Shown here one piece after another: positions 24,089 to 34,586 of a stretch of DNA of 64,000 bases (its first letter is position 1; every line of letters begins with the position of its first letter). Source of the DNA: Clarkia xantiana subsp. parviflora (taxonomy: Eukaryota > Streptophyta > Magnoliopsida > Myrtales > Onagraceae); the NCBI GenBank assembly GCA_036873135.1, contig JAPTYO010000022.1:3468979-3532978 (forward strand), in the 5' to 3' direction. Made by a program: the position numbers and the translations under genes. The notes below the pieces were generated by a model, which saw only the letters and a list, made by a program, of their open reading frames with translations, ran no database searches and was not told the origin of the DNA.

Positions 24089-24710
24089 TGAAAAGTCGCC
24101 TTAAGTGGTGCCCGATGAAAAGTCTCCTTAAGTGGTGCCCGATGAAAAGTCGCCTTAAGTGGTGCCCGATGTAAAATCGCCTTAAGTGGCGTAAGTTATT
24201 TATCGTTTGATTCGATGTAAGCAAGTTTTATGCCATCAATAAATAAAGAGGCTTCCAATCAGAGTTATTCTTAGATTTATTCTAAACGTTATTAAGTCGC
24301 CTTGAGTGGTGCACGAGAAAAGTCGCCTTGAGTGGTGCACGAGAAAAGTCGCCTTGAGTGGTGCACGAAAAAAGTCGCCTTGAGTGGTGCACGAGATTAA
24401 GTCGTCTTAAGTGATGCATGATTCTTAGATTTACTCTAAGTGTTGATAAAGTCGTCTTAAGTGATGCATGATTCTTAGATTTACTCTAAGTGTTGATAAA
24501 GTCGTCTTAAGTGATGCACGAGATTAAGTCGTCTTAAATGATGCATGATTCTTGGATTTATTCTAAGTATTGGAAAGTCGCCTTAAGTGGTGCGTGATAG
24601 TAAGTCACCTTAGGTGGTGCAAGTTGGTAAATCGTCTTAAGTGATGTATGAGAGTATCTTAAGTGTCGAGGTTTCGACTTAAGTAAATATAGCAAAGTCG
24701 TTTTAAGAAG
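24089..24710. repeat. Tandem repeats downstream of element 2 integrase
   Basis: About 18 units of roughly 27 bases built on AAGTCGCCTTAAGTGGTGC. The first group reads GTGCCCGATGAAAAGTCGCC (24104-24190) and the second GTGGTGCACGAGAAAAGTCG (24292-24400). Larger composite units with GATTCTTAGATTTACTC follow (24415-24570). They separate the convergent pol and antisense genes. Confidence 0.85.
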
Positions 24711-24812
24711 TGCAAGGGAAAATCGGAACTAAGAAAGTCTGATATTCATAAGGGCTCAAAGGCCCGCGGATTACAAAAATGAGGAGAATACAAGGACTCT
24801 AAAGATAAGCAG

Positions 24813-27525
24813 TTAGGCTTGGTCCTTGTCGGCGGCATCGACGGGAGCTGGGTCCACGAAATCGGTGGCAGAAGGCTCCACATGTTCAGCCGCTGGAGGG
24901 TCGATTATCGGAGTATCAGTACTTGGAGGCTCCGCTGTTTCTACAAAAATCGCGGGAGTGCTCCCCCCATCACTCTCCTCCGAGAGAGCAAAGTATTTCT
25001 TCGCGAAGGGAGCAAGAGAAGGAGACTTGTCGAAGTTAATGGCGTCGCCATACTCCAGGTGGAGTTCCTCGACCGCGTTGAAGAGGGTGTTCTCCACCTC
25101 CGCGCTGCAGAACTTCACAGCATCAGCCTGGAAGTCTTCAGACCTCCGATAATCCTCCCGGCCCTTGGTCTCGGCCGCGATCAGCTGCGCGGGATCCCCC
25201 GCAACTTGCTCCTCCAGAGCCTTCTTCTCAAGGACCAGCTTGTCCTCAGCAACCTGCCGCTCCTGCCGCTCCCGCTTCAGGAGCCCATCGAAGTCACGGA
25301 CCTGCTTTTGGAGGTCCCGAGTCTTGCGGTCGAAGATGGCCTGCTCCTTGGCCAGTTTTCCCCGCGAAGACTCGGAGGCCGCGAGATCCTCCTTAAGCTT
25401 GGCCGTGACCGCCCGCTCTTGCTCCAGGGCCTCCTCATAGGCGAGGAGGTACCCGATGGAACGGTTGATGTCCCCCATCTCCTGCGAAGAAAGGAAAAGA
25501 AGTATTAGTAGAAGAGCAACTGGTCTTATTGATGAAGAAAATAAGGATGAAAGGCTTACCTCTATCCGACGCATGCACATCTCCTTTACATTCCGGTGCA
25601 TCTCCTCCCGATCTAAGGTAATCGGATACCTCATAGAAGGCAGGATTGAGCCTGCTACCAGGTGTAGAGCCAGCTCCGGATATGTGTCCCCTTGTCGGAG
25701 CTGGACCCCTTGCAGCGTTTGGATCGGGGTCCAGGGAGCATCCTCCTGGTCGGAGTCAAAGGCCTTGTAGAAGCTCCTGTCGAGGGGAAGAGGAGAAGGG
25801 CCGACTGGGGACGTGGAGGGGCGTGCCTCCGACCCACCCCGGGCTGGGAAAGGAGTGAAGTCGTGGGCGGGCGACGGTTGTCGCTGCGGTCGTGAAGAAG
25901 GCGAGGGGGGCAGCCCCTGGGAGGTTGGTTTCAGCGGGGACTGCCCCGTCCTCCGACGATGGCGAAGGGAGCCACCCTCATCAGTCTCCTCGGAGGAGTC
26001 CAGGCTATCCACCCGACGAAATTGTTCGCCGATCGGGGTCCCGCCGCTGGAGAAAAGTGGTGCCCCCGCAGAAGGAGGCGCCCCTGTGGAAGCCGGAAGG
26101 TGGTGCGCCTTCCGAGGCTCTAGCACCCGACGGAGTCCCCGAGTGACCTGCACCTAGAGGACGAGAGGAGGCTTTAGAAACGTAATCAGGAAGTTCACTA
26201 GAGCCCTTACACCAAACAATACGTCGGGAGACGTATTGGTCCTTCCCGCGGTAGTTGTAGTAGCCCGCCTTCAGGACACGAGGAGTTTCCCCTCGGAGGA
26301 CTCGTTTGACGTCGGCGATGCGGGCCTCCATGGTCGAAGGAATCAACTCCTTCGGAACCAACCTCATGTACGATTTAATAGCGAGGCAGAGCTTTTTACC
26401 TTCTTCAGCGTTCTGGACGTCGAAGAGCTTATCCACCTCCACACGGCTCCGCTTGGGCCTCTCCGTGGAAGGAGACCCCGATGGAGCAGCAGCCTTCTTG
26501 GCTGACTTCCTCTTCCGCGTGGAGCGGACAGCATCGGATTCCCCTGCTTAAGGATCAGATTGGTCAGCACGGATACCTTCTTGGCTGCAAACAGTAAAAG
26601 AAAAAGGGTTAGAGATTTACCCAGGGATCCATATTGGAGGGGCCGTCGAAAAGCTGCCCCCCGGAAACTACATCGAGGAGTCGGATCCAGGCATTCACCA
26701 GGTCCCGCTCCATGAGAGAATTGGCGTCGAGGGGAGTGTAAGACTCCCCCCACCGGTAGAGCTGGATGAGCTGAAGAGTCTGGAAGTCTTCGTCGGTGTA
26801 GGTGTGGAAGGTGGGAGGAGAATCCGCTTCCACCTCCCATCAGGGCCACGGGATCGAGGAGTTTTGGATGAAGAAGTAGCTCCTCTTCCACCCGCTGTTA
26901 TCGGACCCCGTGTCGACCAGGAGTCCCCGACCCTTGATCACCTTCTAGGTGTCACTGGTCCAGTTGCACAATCCGAGTTGCGTCTTGTTCCACTTTGGCA
27001 TCCGGGGGTAGAAGGAGCAAACCCCCGTCTCGTTGCACTTCATCCCGTAAAATGTCCTGAAGAGCTTGAGGCTGTATACCCACTTCTGTCGGAAGAAGAG
27101 GACCTGGAAGGCGTTCCACAGGCGTATGGCATGCGGAGAGAAGGTGGTCGGATGCGTCTTGTAATGCTGGCACATCTCGACCAGATTACCACAGAAGGGG
27201 AATCTGATCCCCGCTGATATTTGCCCCGTAGAGACAAATACCTCCCCTTTTCGGGGACGAGTAACCTCAAGGTTACCCGAGGGGCGGGGCCAGGGATACG
27301 GGAAACGAGGTTCCCAGGTAGAGGTGATGCATCCCTCTCGGAGAGCTGCATCATACGCAGTGCTGGAAATCTCGTTCAGAGCATAGTCGAAGTTGAAGGG
27401 CTTCCTTCCCTCAGAACTAGATCCGCTGTCTGAAATCAGCCATGGAAAGTCACATTGGGTTTTCCGGAAAACTGCAAACAAGAAAAAATTGTACAAGCAA
27501 CGAAGAAGAAACCCTTACCAGACAT
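24813..27525 (-). pseudogene. Antisense multi-exon gene (aORF) of element 2, with two stops
   Basis: The gene runs opposite to pol. A likely start ATGTCTG at 27519-27525 precedes a GTAAGG donor. The next exon encodes FDYALNEI..., FCGNLVEMCQHYKTHPTTFS and WVYSLKLFRTFYGM, a block I relate to the PF04195 family ('putative gypsy type transposon'). Later pieces encode FHTYTDEDFQTLQLIQLYRW and EARIADVKRVLRGETPRVLKAGYYNYRG. The last long frame (26153-24813) has the conserved block (DAPWTPIQTLQGVQLRQGD to CMRRIE), a 78-base intron at 25559-25482 that happens to stay in frame, a coiled-coil-like stretch and an acidic tail ending DAADKDQA. Stops occur near 26946 (TGG to TAG by inference) and 26834. Exon limits other than the 78-base intron are provisional. 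Its role is unknown. Confidence 0.7.
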
Positions 27526-27529
27526 GATG

Positions 27530-28089
27530 GTTGAAGGTTGAAAGGATGAACTTGACGTTGTCGGAAAAGTTGCTTGAAAGAACAGGAGGCCGGAGGAGCA
27601 CTGAAGTCTTAGGAATCTCAGAGCTTGAATTCTCAGAGAGGTTGCAGAGAGCTTTTGAAATTTCGGAGACGGTAAAAGTGAAAATGTGCCCACGGTTAGG
27701 GTTTTATAGGCGAAGAGGACAGTCGAAGGGACGCTTTGATCTGAATCGTCGAAGTTGAAGCGTTCTGATCTGGACCGTTGAGATGGAACGTGCATAATGG
27801 CAACGGGTGCAATGATGAAACGGCCTGAAAAGCACTTTTCAGAAAAAGCAGGCGCGAAAAATCAGGCACGAGTACTGAAGACGTCGCTTCGTTATCTGCT
27901 ACATTTAATGGCTAGGGAACCGAGGAGTCCTCTCGGATTTGGCAGTTATCCACAAGGTATTGAGGAAACGTGAACGAGAAGACTTGTACTAAGTGACTAT
28001 GCCAAGGGAAAGGTCCCCGACTCCAACGTCGGGAGGTCGGGAGTTAAAAGACACGACGAACTATAAGTCCCTCATGTCTTGGGGGCAAA
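27530..28089. other. Upstream region of the antisense gene and polypurine tract of element 2
   Basis: This stretch would hold the promoter and leader of the antisense gene (reading left) and the polypurine tract CTTGGGGGCAAA used for plus-strand DNA synthesis of element 2 (reading right). No other coding was seen. Minus-strand pyrimidine-rich text at about 27600-27660 could be a leader. Confidence 0.5.
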
Positions 28090-28807
28090 TGATGGGTTCC
28101 GCTATGGCCGTTAGGCCCTTTAACGGCGAGGAAACGGCGAATAGGCCCGCTGGGCCCTAAAATGGAGGTCAAGAAGACCAAAGTGAAGGGTCCCGACAGA
28201 GGGAGTCCCGATGAAGAAAGGTCCCGACAGAGTCGGTCCCGATAGGTGAGCTGGAAGCTCCCGATGAGAAACCTTTAAGTAGGCCCCGATGATGAATCCC
28301 TGAGAATGATTGGCCCTGTCACGATGACGAGGGGCCCCGAGCGGTGACACAACGAGATAATTCTGGAGTCCCCGATATTAGTCGGGACTTGCTATCAGAG
28401 GATGAGGTCGAGATACGCGGGGCGTGGCCGAGATACGTGGAGCGTAGCTATGATACGCGGAGCGTGGCCGAGATACGCGAGGCGTGGCCGAGATAAGCGA
28501 GATCATGGCCTAGATAGGCGGGATCGTGCCCGAGATACGCGGAATACGGGCTAACCACCCCAACGGATCACCAGGTAACTGAGGTACCTCTCCGCCTATA
28601 AAAGGGCAGAGGTGACCTCAGAGCACATTACGTTTTGATATACGATACTTGAGATTACTGCTTGCCAGTCCACACGAGATACTCATTTAAGCATCGGAAA
28701 GGGATTCTGGGTCACCGCCCGGTCTATCCCCTCTTGCAGGATTACGTGGAGCGAAGGAGCTAGGATCGCCGTCAAAGATCGTGCCGGAGTTCTACCGTGA
28801 TCCAACA
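28090..28807 (+). repeat. 3' LTR of element 2 (718 bp)
   Basis: It begins TGATGGGTTCC and ends CCAACA, followed by the target duplication GCCGA. It has one more 20-bp U3 unit than the 5' LTR. Its leader hairpin CTGGGT/GCCCGG pairs fully if two G-U pairs are allowed, whereas the 5' copy carries one mismatch. Confidence 0.96.
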
Positions 28808-29713
28808 GCCGATTTGAGGCTAAGTATCCTAATGCATTTCATCAAACACCTTGTATGTATGTTAAGGTGACCACTCCAAAATTATACCTCAATAGGCTCC
28901 TTCTTAAACAAACAATGAGAGCTTCTTGGAAAACTATCAAAGGAGGATGTAAGCTAATGACTATTCTCTCTCCTAATTTTCTCTAATAGTGTCTACTCCA
29001 TGTGCTAAGGACTAAACTCATATCTATTTTCGCACAAGTCCCTAGCATCATGTATGAGCATGTTTACATCTCTCTTATGCTTGCATTACGTACATGCTCC
29101 CTAATGTTGCATGACGCGCTACGTACGATCATTATCGTATGTTGTGTACGTTTAGGCTATTATGCATGTTATTATCTTTATGTGTGCATAATTTTAACTT
29201 ATGATTGCTGCATGATTATTTTTATGATCTAAGAATTGCATGTTTACATCGTATTACATGCTTACATCATTTTCTATGTTTACATCATGCCTCATGTTGA
29301 CAAGCATGCTCTTCAATTTTAAATTGTTCTAAGTATTTTGCTCATTGCACGATTATGTCATCCATGGACTATGTTGTCATCTCTATGTTAACATCATGTT
29401 ACACGTTCACGTCACGTACCAAGATGACACCGCGTTGCATGATTTCTTATTATCACAAGTATTTCGCTTATTGCATGCTATTATGAATAAATCGTTAACT
29501 GCACATTGTTATATGTATACCGTTTGTCACGCTAACCTTGTGAATAGATTATGTACGTTCATCGGAAAAATAAAATGGACGAATCTGTGCTCCACGCACT
29601 CGATTGACAAACAGGTCACCCCTGAGGTCAGTATCGAACCTGAATTGGATGAATATCCTATCTTAAATATAGTCAAGCATGGGTTTTGAACCGCTACTTG
29701 ACTCGGGGGCAAG
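28808..29713 (+). other. Element 3 internal region, right part, with polypurine tract
   Basis: This is the continuation of element 3 after the element 2 insertion. It is AT-rich, with many CATG/CATGC/CATGTT words and two variants of the CTAAGTATTT motif near 29330 and 29455. No coding was seen. The polypurine tract GACTCGGGGGCAAG (29700-29713) abuts the 3' LTR and matches that of element 5. Confidence 0.7.
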
Positions 29714-30319
29714 TGTTGGATATATGTCCAGTTCGGGTTCATATTTACGTTTCGGACCTCGCAAACACGCTAGAACCACAAAACGGATCTTACCACAGTT
29801 ACCCCAAGTTAAAACGGTCCGGATGCGCGTCGCACCCGGACCGGGGACCTCCGGATTGCCATAATATTGTGTGTTTACTCCTGTTTTTTACTAAGTATGA
29901 GAAGTTAGTACGCATATAGCCAACCTCGATGTCGGTAAGCGTTTTCTTGTAAACCGACATCAAACCAGGCACAATTCTCAGGTTTCCTATAAATAGGGGC
30001 CTAGATCTCCCATTTTAAAAGGTTAACTCAAAACGCTGGAGAATTGGGTATTTGTGCTCTGACCTCTCTCTAAACTTTCTCTCTCTAAAATACTGACTTT
30101 AGCATCGGAGAGGGCACAACCAGCACCACCCCCCCCCCCCCCCCCCCCCCCCATCTGGCTGGTTATCGCCCGCTCTGCAGGACCCGACGTTTAGAAGATT
30201 GAGACAGAGATCGAAGTTAGTTCGGGGTTCGAGGTAGATGACAAAAGTTAGTTCGTGGATCGAGGATTGAGGTCCCTGAAAAGAAGTTCGAGATATCCCA
30301 AGCAGAAACGATCTCATCA
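29714..30319 (+). repeat. 3' LTR of element 3 (606 bp)
   Basis: It starts TGTTGGATATATG and ends CTCATCA, then the duplication GGTAG. The leader hairpin stem AACCAGC/GCTGGTT is perfect around a loop that contains 24 Cs (30129-30152), against 7 Cs in the 5' LTR. Confidence 0.93.
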
Positions 30320-30324
30320 GGTAG

Positions 30325-31578
30325 CAAACCCATTACTGGTAAGAAATGGCAATGGAAGATGGCGAATGTGCATTGACTATCACGACTTAAACAACGCATG
30401 CCCGAAGGATGCATACCCACTTCCACTGATAGACCAGCTAGTGGACGCCACAACAGGACACGAAGTAATAAGCCTCATGGATGCATACTCAGGGTACAAT
30501 CAAATCAAGATGTGCCCAGAAAATGCACCACCCACAGCTTTCTACGCAGACAGCGAGGTCTACCACTACAAAGTGATGCCTTTTGGTTTAATAAATGCGG
30601 GAGCAACATCCCAAAGGATGGTCAACAAGCTTTTTGGGGACATGATAGGAAGAACGATGGAGGCATACGTAGACGACAGTATCGTCAAGTCCAAAAAAAA
30701 AAGCAAGCCACGAGGCTGACCTACGAAGGTAATTGAAAGGATGCGCATCCACCAGGTTCGATTAAACCCGCAAAAATGAGTGTTTGGAGTAGAATCTGGA
30801 AAGTTCTTTGGCTTCATGGTGAGTCAAATAGGAATTGAAGCAAACCCAGAGAAGCTACTTGCAATTGAAGAAATGAAATCCCCCACCAAGCCCAATGAAG
30901 TACAACAACTCAACGGGAGGCTGGCATCCTTAAATCGTTTCCTCTCAAAGTTAGGAGACAAGGCACTTCCCTTTTTTGAAATATTGCGAGCAAACAAGAG
31001 GTTTGAGTGGACGCCTAGATTTGAAGAAGCGTTCCAACAACTCAAACAACATATAAGAACACTATCGTCCTAGCACCTCCGGTCCCGAGAGTAAAGCTAT
31101 ATCTATACATCTCAGTAAGCGAAACGACAGTCAGCTCGGCACTAATAAGGGAGGAAAATAGTATCCAACTACCAATATACTTTGTAAGCAAGACCCTCGC
31201 AAAGTATGAGGCAAACTCAGTGCCAATAGAGAAATTTCTCTTTGCCTTAGTAGTCACAGCAAGAAAACTAAGACCATACTTCCATGCACACGAGATAGTG
31301 GTGCTTACAAATCAACCTTTGATACACCTGCTCTAAAGACCGGACGTGTCAGGGAGGATGGTCAAATGGGCAGTAGAGCTGAGCGAATTGAGAATACACT
31401 TCGCTCCAAGAACTTCCATCAAGGGCCAGGCCCTAGTCGATTTCATCGCAGAATTCACAGGCACACAGCCGTATACAATAGAAGAAAACCCACCAAAGCA
31501 AAAAGAGGGTGGAGGAAAACAAGGAGGACATATGGACAATGTACACATATGGATCCTCCAATCAAGAGGAAGCGGGGG
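30325..31578 (+). pseudogene. Element 4 RT and RNase H start
   Basis: RT resumes with VANPLLVRNGNGRWRMCIDY, continues through DAYSGYNQIKM and MPFGLINAGATSQRMVNK, and has YVDDS near 30668. A run of A at about 30692-30701 and a frameshift near 30715 break the frame. TGA follows LNPQK near 30778. A further frameshift occurs near 31065, and a TAA replaces a codon in HLL-stop-RPDVSG near 31335. The RNase H opening reads MYTYGSS where the relatives have MYTDGSS, so the first catalytic aspartate is lost. The frame is cut at 31578 by a short-LTR element and continues at 34587. Confidence 0.85.
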
Positions 31579-31820
31579 TATTAGAGAATGTAGAGAGGAG
31601 GGCTGAACCATAAGCAATAAAGCATATGAATGTATAAATGATTCAACCAAGTATTACATGCTAGGGAACTAGTATATATAGGAGTGTAATCCTAACTAAC
31701 TAAGTCAACTATAAAAGTCAAACTAAGGTACCATGTATCTATACAAGTATGAGTACCTCACTATACAAGTGTGTATATACAAGTATACAACCAAGGAAGT
31801 ACCATGTGTATACTCCTATA
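31579..31820 (-). repeat. 3' LTR of the short-LTR element
   Basis: Plus-strand ends are TATTAGAGAATG and ACTCCTATA. It differs from the other LTR at about ten positions by eye. It contains short repeated words such as CTATACAAGTNTG. Confidence 0.9.
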
Positions 31821-31903
31821 TTCCCCCATCTTTTCCTTATTCTTCCTTTTTAAGAAAGACAAGGAAAATTTGAGAGTTGATAGACTTGTTGATAAAGAAA
31901 TTT

Positions 31904-32068
31904 AAGGTACATTTAAACCCGGTCAAAACGAGCCAAGGTACATTTAAACCCGGTTTCCACAAGATGCCAAGGTACATTTAAACCCGGTCTTCACAAAATG
32001 CCTAGGTACATTTAAACCCGGTCTTCACAAAATACCAAGGTACATTTAAACCCGGTCTTCACAAAATG
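31904..32068. repeat. Tandem repeat, about 35-bp unit, five copies
   Basis: Five copies of AAGGTACATTTAAACCCGGT, each followed by CTTCACAAAATGCC or a variant. It lies inside the short-LTR element near its 3' LTR. Confidence 0.9.
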
Positions 32069-32710
32069 GCCCCTCAAAAATCCAATTTCAGAAAATGGCC
32101 CCAAACTTTGAAACTGCTCCAAAACAGCCCCAAATCTTCAACAAAAAAAACTTGCAAAATTGCCCCAAAAATCCATAAATTCAGTCAAAATTCGCCCAAA
32201 ATAGCGAAGTCATGTGCACTCAACATGCGGGTGCACCGGGATGCACATGAGAAGCCAATCACTAACTGAGAAACCCGGTGTACGAAGGGGTGCACGGCAC
32301 AGAGGTCAGAGGTCGCAGGTTCAAACCCTGCCAGACGCACGAATATAATCTTCAATCCTTCAATATGAATTCTGGGCAGAGGATGAAGATTATCAAACCT
32401 TCAACAGCAGATTTCCAGAAATTCAACTAAAAACAGCTCCAAATCAACGCGAAAGCACTGCAATCAACAACAATCCAACACAGAACCAAAATCTGCTTTG
32501 ATTGCCCACTTAATCCCTAAAGAACTATCCAAAGAACTCATTCGATCAAGAGATTACTGATTCAAAGTCCTCAGAACGCATACAACGAACATGATGGCAT
32601 AAAACCAAATCAAGACAATCCTTATAACTTGTATCGAAAAATTGGAGCCCCGAATCCAGCAGGAACCACACGGCGCAGCAAAATCAATCCAAAACGCAGC
32701 ATATAAACAA
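32069..32710. other. Non-coding interior of the short-LTR element with a tRNA T-arm-like sequence
   Basis: A-rich text without coding. At 32312-32335 the words GCAGG-TTCAAAC-CCTGC form a 5-bp stem and 7-base loop like a tRNA T arm (pol III B box GGTTCAAACCC). No matching A box or acceptor stem was seen, so it is at most a remnant. Confidence 0.4.
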
Positions 32711-33682
32711 GGGTTAAGAACCTATGAAAGGTCTGAACTATCACCCATGTTAATGGGAGAGGTCTGAAATTTAAAAAGTTAATAACAGAGGTCTGAAATT
32801 TCTGTTTTGTTGATAACAGCGGTCTCCGTTAATTTTTTCCTTTAAAACTAACGGAAGTTGGTCACATGCTTGGCATGTGACCGGAAATAAAATAAAATTC
32901 CAAAAATGCCCTTCTATCAAGTGTGCCCCTGTCATGCATGGAGTGAAAAGACCAAAATGCCCTTGAAGCCACCACGGTACTCCGGCGACCACCAATCGTA
33001 CTCCGGCGACCACCAACGTACTCCGGCGACCACCACCGTACTCCGGCGACCACCACCAAGGCTCCGATTGGAACAAAATCGGAGCCACCGTCCCCGATTG
33101 GGCTCCGATCGAAGCCACCGGCCCCGATTGAGCTCCGATCGGAGCTTTGTGGCTCTGGTCGGAGCTTTGTGGCTCTGGTCGGAGCCACAGAGCTCCGGCC
33201 GGGGCCACAGAGCTCCGATATGGAGCTCTGTGGCCCCGGCCGGAGCCACAAAGCTCCGATCGGAGCTTTTTGGCCCCGATCGGAGCTTTTTTACCGAGGT
33301 GGTGGCCGGAGTCAGGTCGCCGGAGCCGAGGTGGTGGTCGTCGGAGTCGAGGTGGTGGTCGCCGGAGTCGGGTGGTGGTGGCCGGAGTCGGGTGGTGGTG
33401 GCCGGAGTCAGGTGGCGGTGGCCGGAATTGGGTGGTTTTAATTTGACTTTAGGGGTAAAATTGTCATTTCACATTTCCTTAAATAAGATATTAAATAAAA
33501 CAAAATATTAAAGGGGCATAAATGTCATTTCACACAATTCTGTTAAATTTAACCCTAAAAATGGACGGAAAACTTCAAATCAACAAAATTGAAATTTCAG
33601 ACCTCTGTTATTAACTTTTTAAATTTCAGACCTCTCCCGTTAACATGGGTGATAGTTCAGACCTTTCATAGGTTCTTAACCC
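32711..33682. mobile_element. Mutator-type MITE (972 bp) with long terminal inverted repeats
   Basis: The ends read GGGTTAAGAACCTATGAAAGG and its complement, with inverted repeats of roughly 130 bases (32711-32840 against 33580-33682). The flanks TATAAACAA (32702-32710) and TATAAATAA (33683-33691) form a 9-bp duplication with one mismatch. A 9-bp duplication and long inverted repeats fit the Mutator superfamily. The core has direct and inverted CTCCGGCGACCACCA and CTCCGATCGGAG words that make long but meaningless open frames on both strands. Confidence 0.85.
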
Positions 33683-33691
33683 TATAAATAA

Positions 33692-34339
33692 CAATCCAGG
33701 TCGAATTTGAAGCAATTGTAGGAAACGATACAGCAGTGCCAAGAACAGGGCATAATCACACCAAATGCGAATCAAATCAAGCCAATCCACAACAAATATC
33801 ACCAAATTGGAGATCGTAATCAATCACAGAGTCCAATGCGAATCCAAAATGATCCAAATCTCAGCATATAATCGAGTATCCAGCTCGAATTTGAAGATCA
33901 AACTTCAACCAGTAAAAAAGCGCCAAAACTGAGTTCGAATAGCAATTACCTCCAAGAAGCTTCGTAATGATGCACGGATCTTCACAGAAGCGTCGCAATG
34001 ATGGAGAATCAAATCTAGATCGAATCCAAATCACAGGATCGATCGCAAATCAATGAGCAAATGTCAAATCGATAGAACTGTTGAAGCCGCAGAAACAGAG
34101 CAGCAACAACAGAATGAAGAACAGGTGCTGTAAACAGAATTGCTGATCCAAAATCGCAGATAATCCTCAATCCAAACAGCAATAATGAGCAGCATATGCA
34201 CGAAATGACGAAGCAACAACTTGATCTTCAAGAAATCCAATGAACCGATGTTTGATCTTGAAGATCGAAGCTCGATGTATGCAAAAAACCTCTCGAAAAA
34301 TCAAAAAACTGCAGCTGTAAAACCACAGCTCTGATACCA
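33692..34339. other. Non-coding interior of the short-LTR element and primer site
   Basis: A-rich, with repeated AATCCAAATC, CAGCA and GATCGAA words and no coding. On the minus strand the primer site TGGTATCAGAGCTGTGG occupies 34323-34339. Confidence 0.7.
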
Positions 34340-34581
34340 TATTAGAGAATGTAGATAGGAGGGTTGAACCATAAGCAATAAATCATATGAATGTATAAAT
34401 GATTCAACCAAGTATTACATGCTAGGGAACTACTATATATAGGAGTGTAATCCTAACTAACTAAGTCAACTATACAAGTCAAATTAAGGTACCATGTTTC
34501 TATACAAGTATGAGTACCTCTCTATACAAGTGTGTATATACAAGTATACAACCATGGAAGTACCATGTGTATACTCCTATA
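34340..34581 (-). repeat. 5' LTR of the short-LTR element
   Basis: This copy, 242 bp long, is bounded on the plus strand by TATTAGAGAATG and ACTCCTATA and adjoins the initiator tRNA-Met primer site. Confidence 0.9.
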
Positions 34582-34586
34582 GGGGG

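Larger units (their letters stand above)
17744..28807 (+). mobile_element. Element 2: near-complete Ty3/gypsy Tat/Retand-like element with antisense gene
   Basis: The LTRs at 17744-18441 and 28090-28807 are flanked by the exact target duplication GCCGA (17739-17743, 28808-28812). Inside, in order, are the primer site, gag, PR, RT, RNase H, IN, tandem repeats, a minus-strand spliced gene, and the polypurine tract CTTGGGGGCAAA (28078-28089). The LTRs differ by about 20 substitutions by eye plus one 20-bp repeat unit, so it is a fairly recent insertion. Every domain is present, but at least five breaks disable gag-pol. It lies inside element 3, which lies inside element 4. Confidence 0.96.
10955..30319 (+). 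mobile_element. Element 3: large non-autonomous LTR retrotransposon (gag-like remnant, no pol)
   Basis: The LTRs at 10955-11569 and 29714-30319 both start TGTTGGATAT and end in CA, with an exact 5-bp target duplication GGTAG at 10950-10954 and 30320-30324. The internal part holds a primer site TTGGTGTCGTCAGCG, a degenerate gag-like region, about 5 kb without coding potential, and a polypurine tract GACTCGGGGGCAAG before the 3' LTR. Element 2 is inserted at 17744. No RT, RNase H or integrase was seen, so it would depend on another element. It resembles the LARD/TR-GAG kind of non-autonomous element. Confidence 0.92.
31579..34581 (-). mobile_element. Short-LTR, coding-free LTR retrotransposon (TRIM/LARD-like), tRNA-iMet primed
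   Basis: Two 242-bp direct repeats (31579-31820 and 34340-34581) are flanked by the duplication GGGGG (31574-31578, 34582-34586), and removing the element restores the RNase H frame of element 4. On the minus strand, TGGTATCAGAGCTGTGG directly follows the 5' LTR (34323-34339), the typical plant initiator tRNA-Met primer site. GGAAAAGATGGGGGAA precedes the 3' LTR (31821-31836). The LTR termini are TATAGG...CTAATA rather than TG...CA. No gag or pol was found in 2.5 kb. The tRNA-Met site suggests a copia-type helper. Confidence 0.88.

Noticed and set aside
24819..25508. A 229-codon plus-strand frame opposite the antisense gene of element 2
   Set aside because: It is the complement of the coiled-coil-coding sequence, with leucine/arginine-rich text caused by the other strand's codons.
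32290..32342. A tRNA gene
   Set aside because: Only a T-arm-like 5-bp stem and 7-base loop was found, with no acceptor stem, D arm or anticodon arm in place.
32771..33511. Long frames on both strands in the MITE at 32711
   Set aside because: They follow from GC-rich CTCCGG/GATCGGAG repeats and palindromes with few stops. The frames contradict one another and have no recognisable domain.
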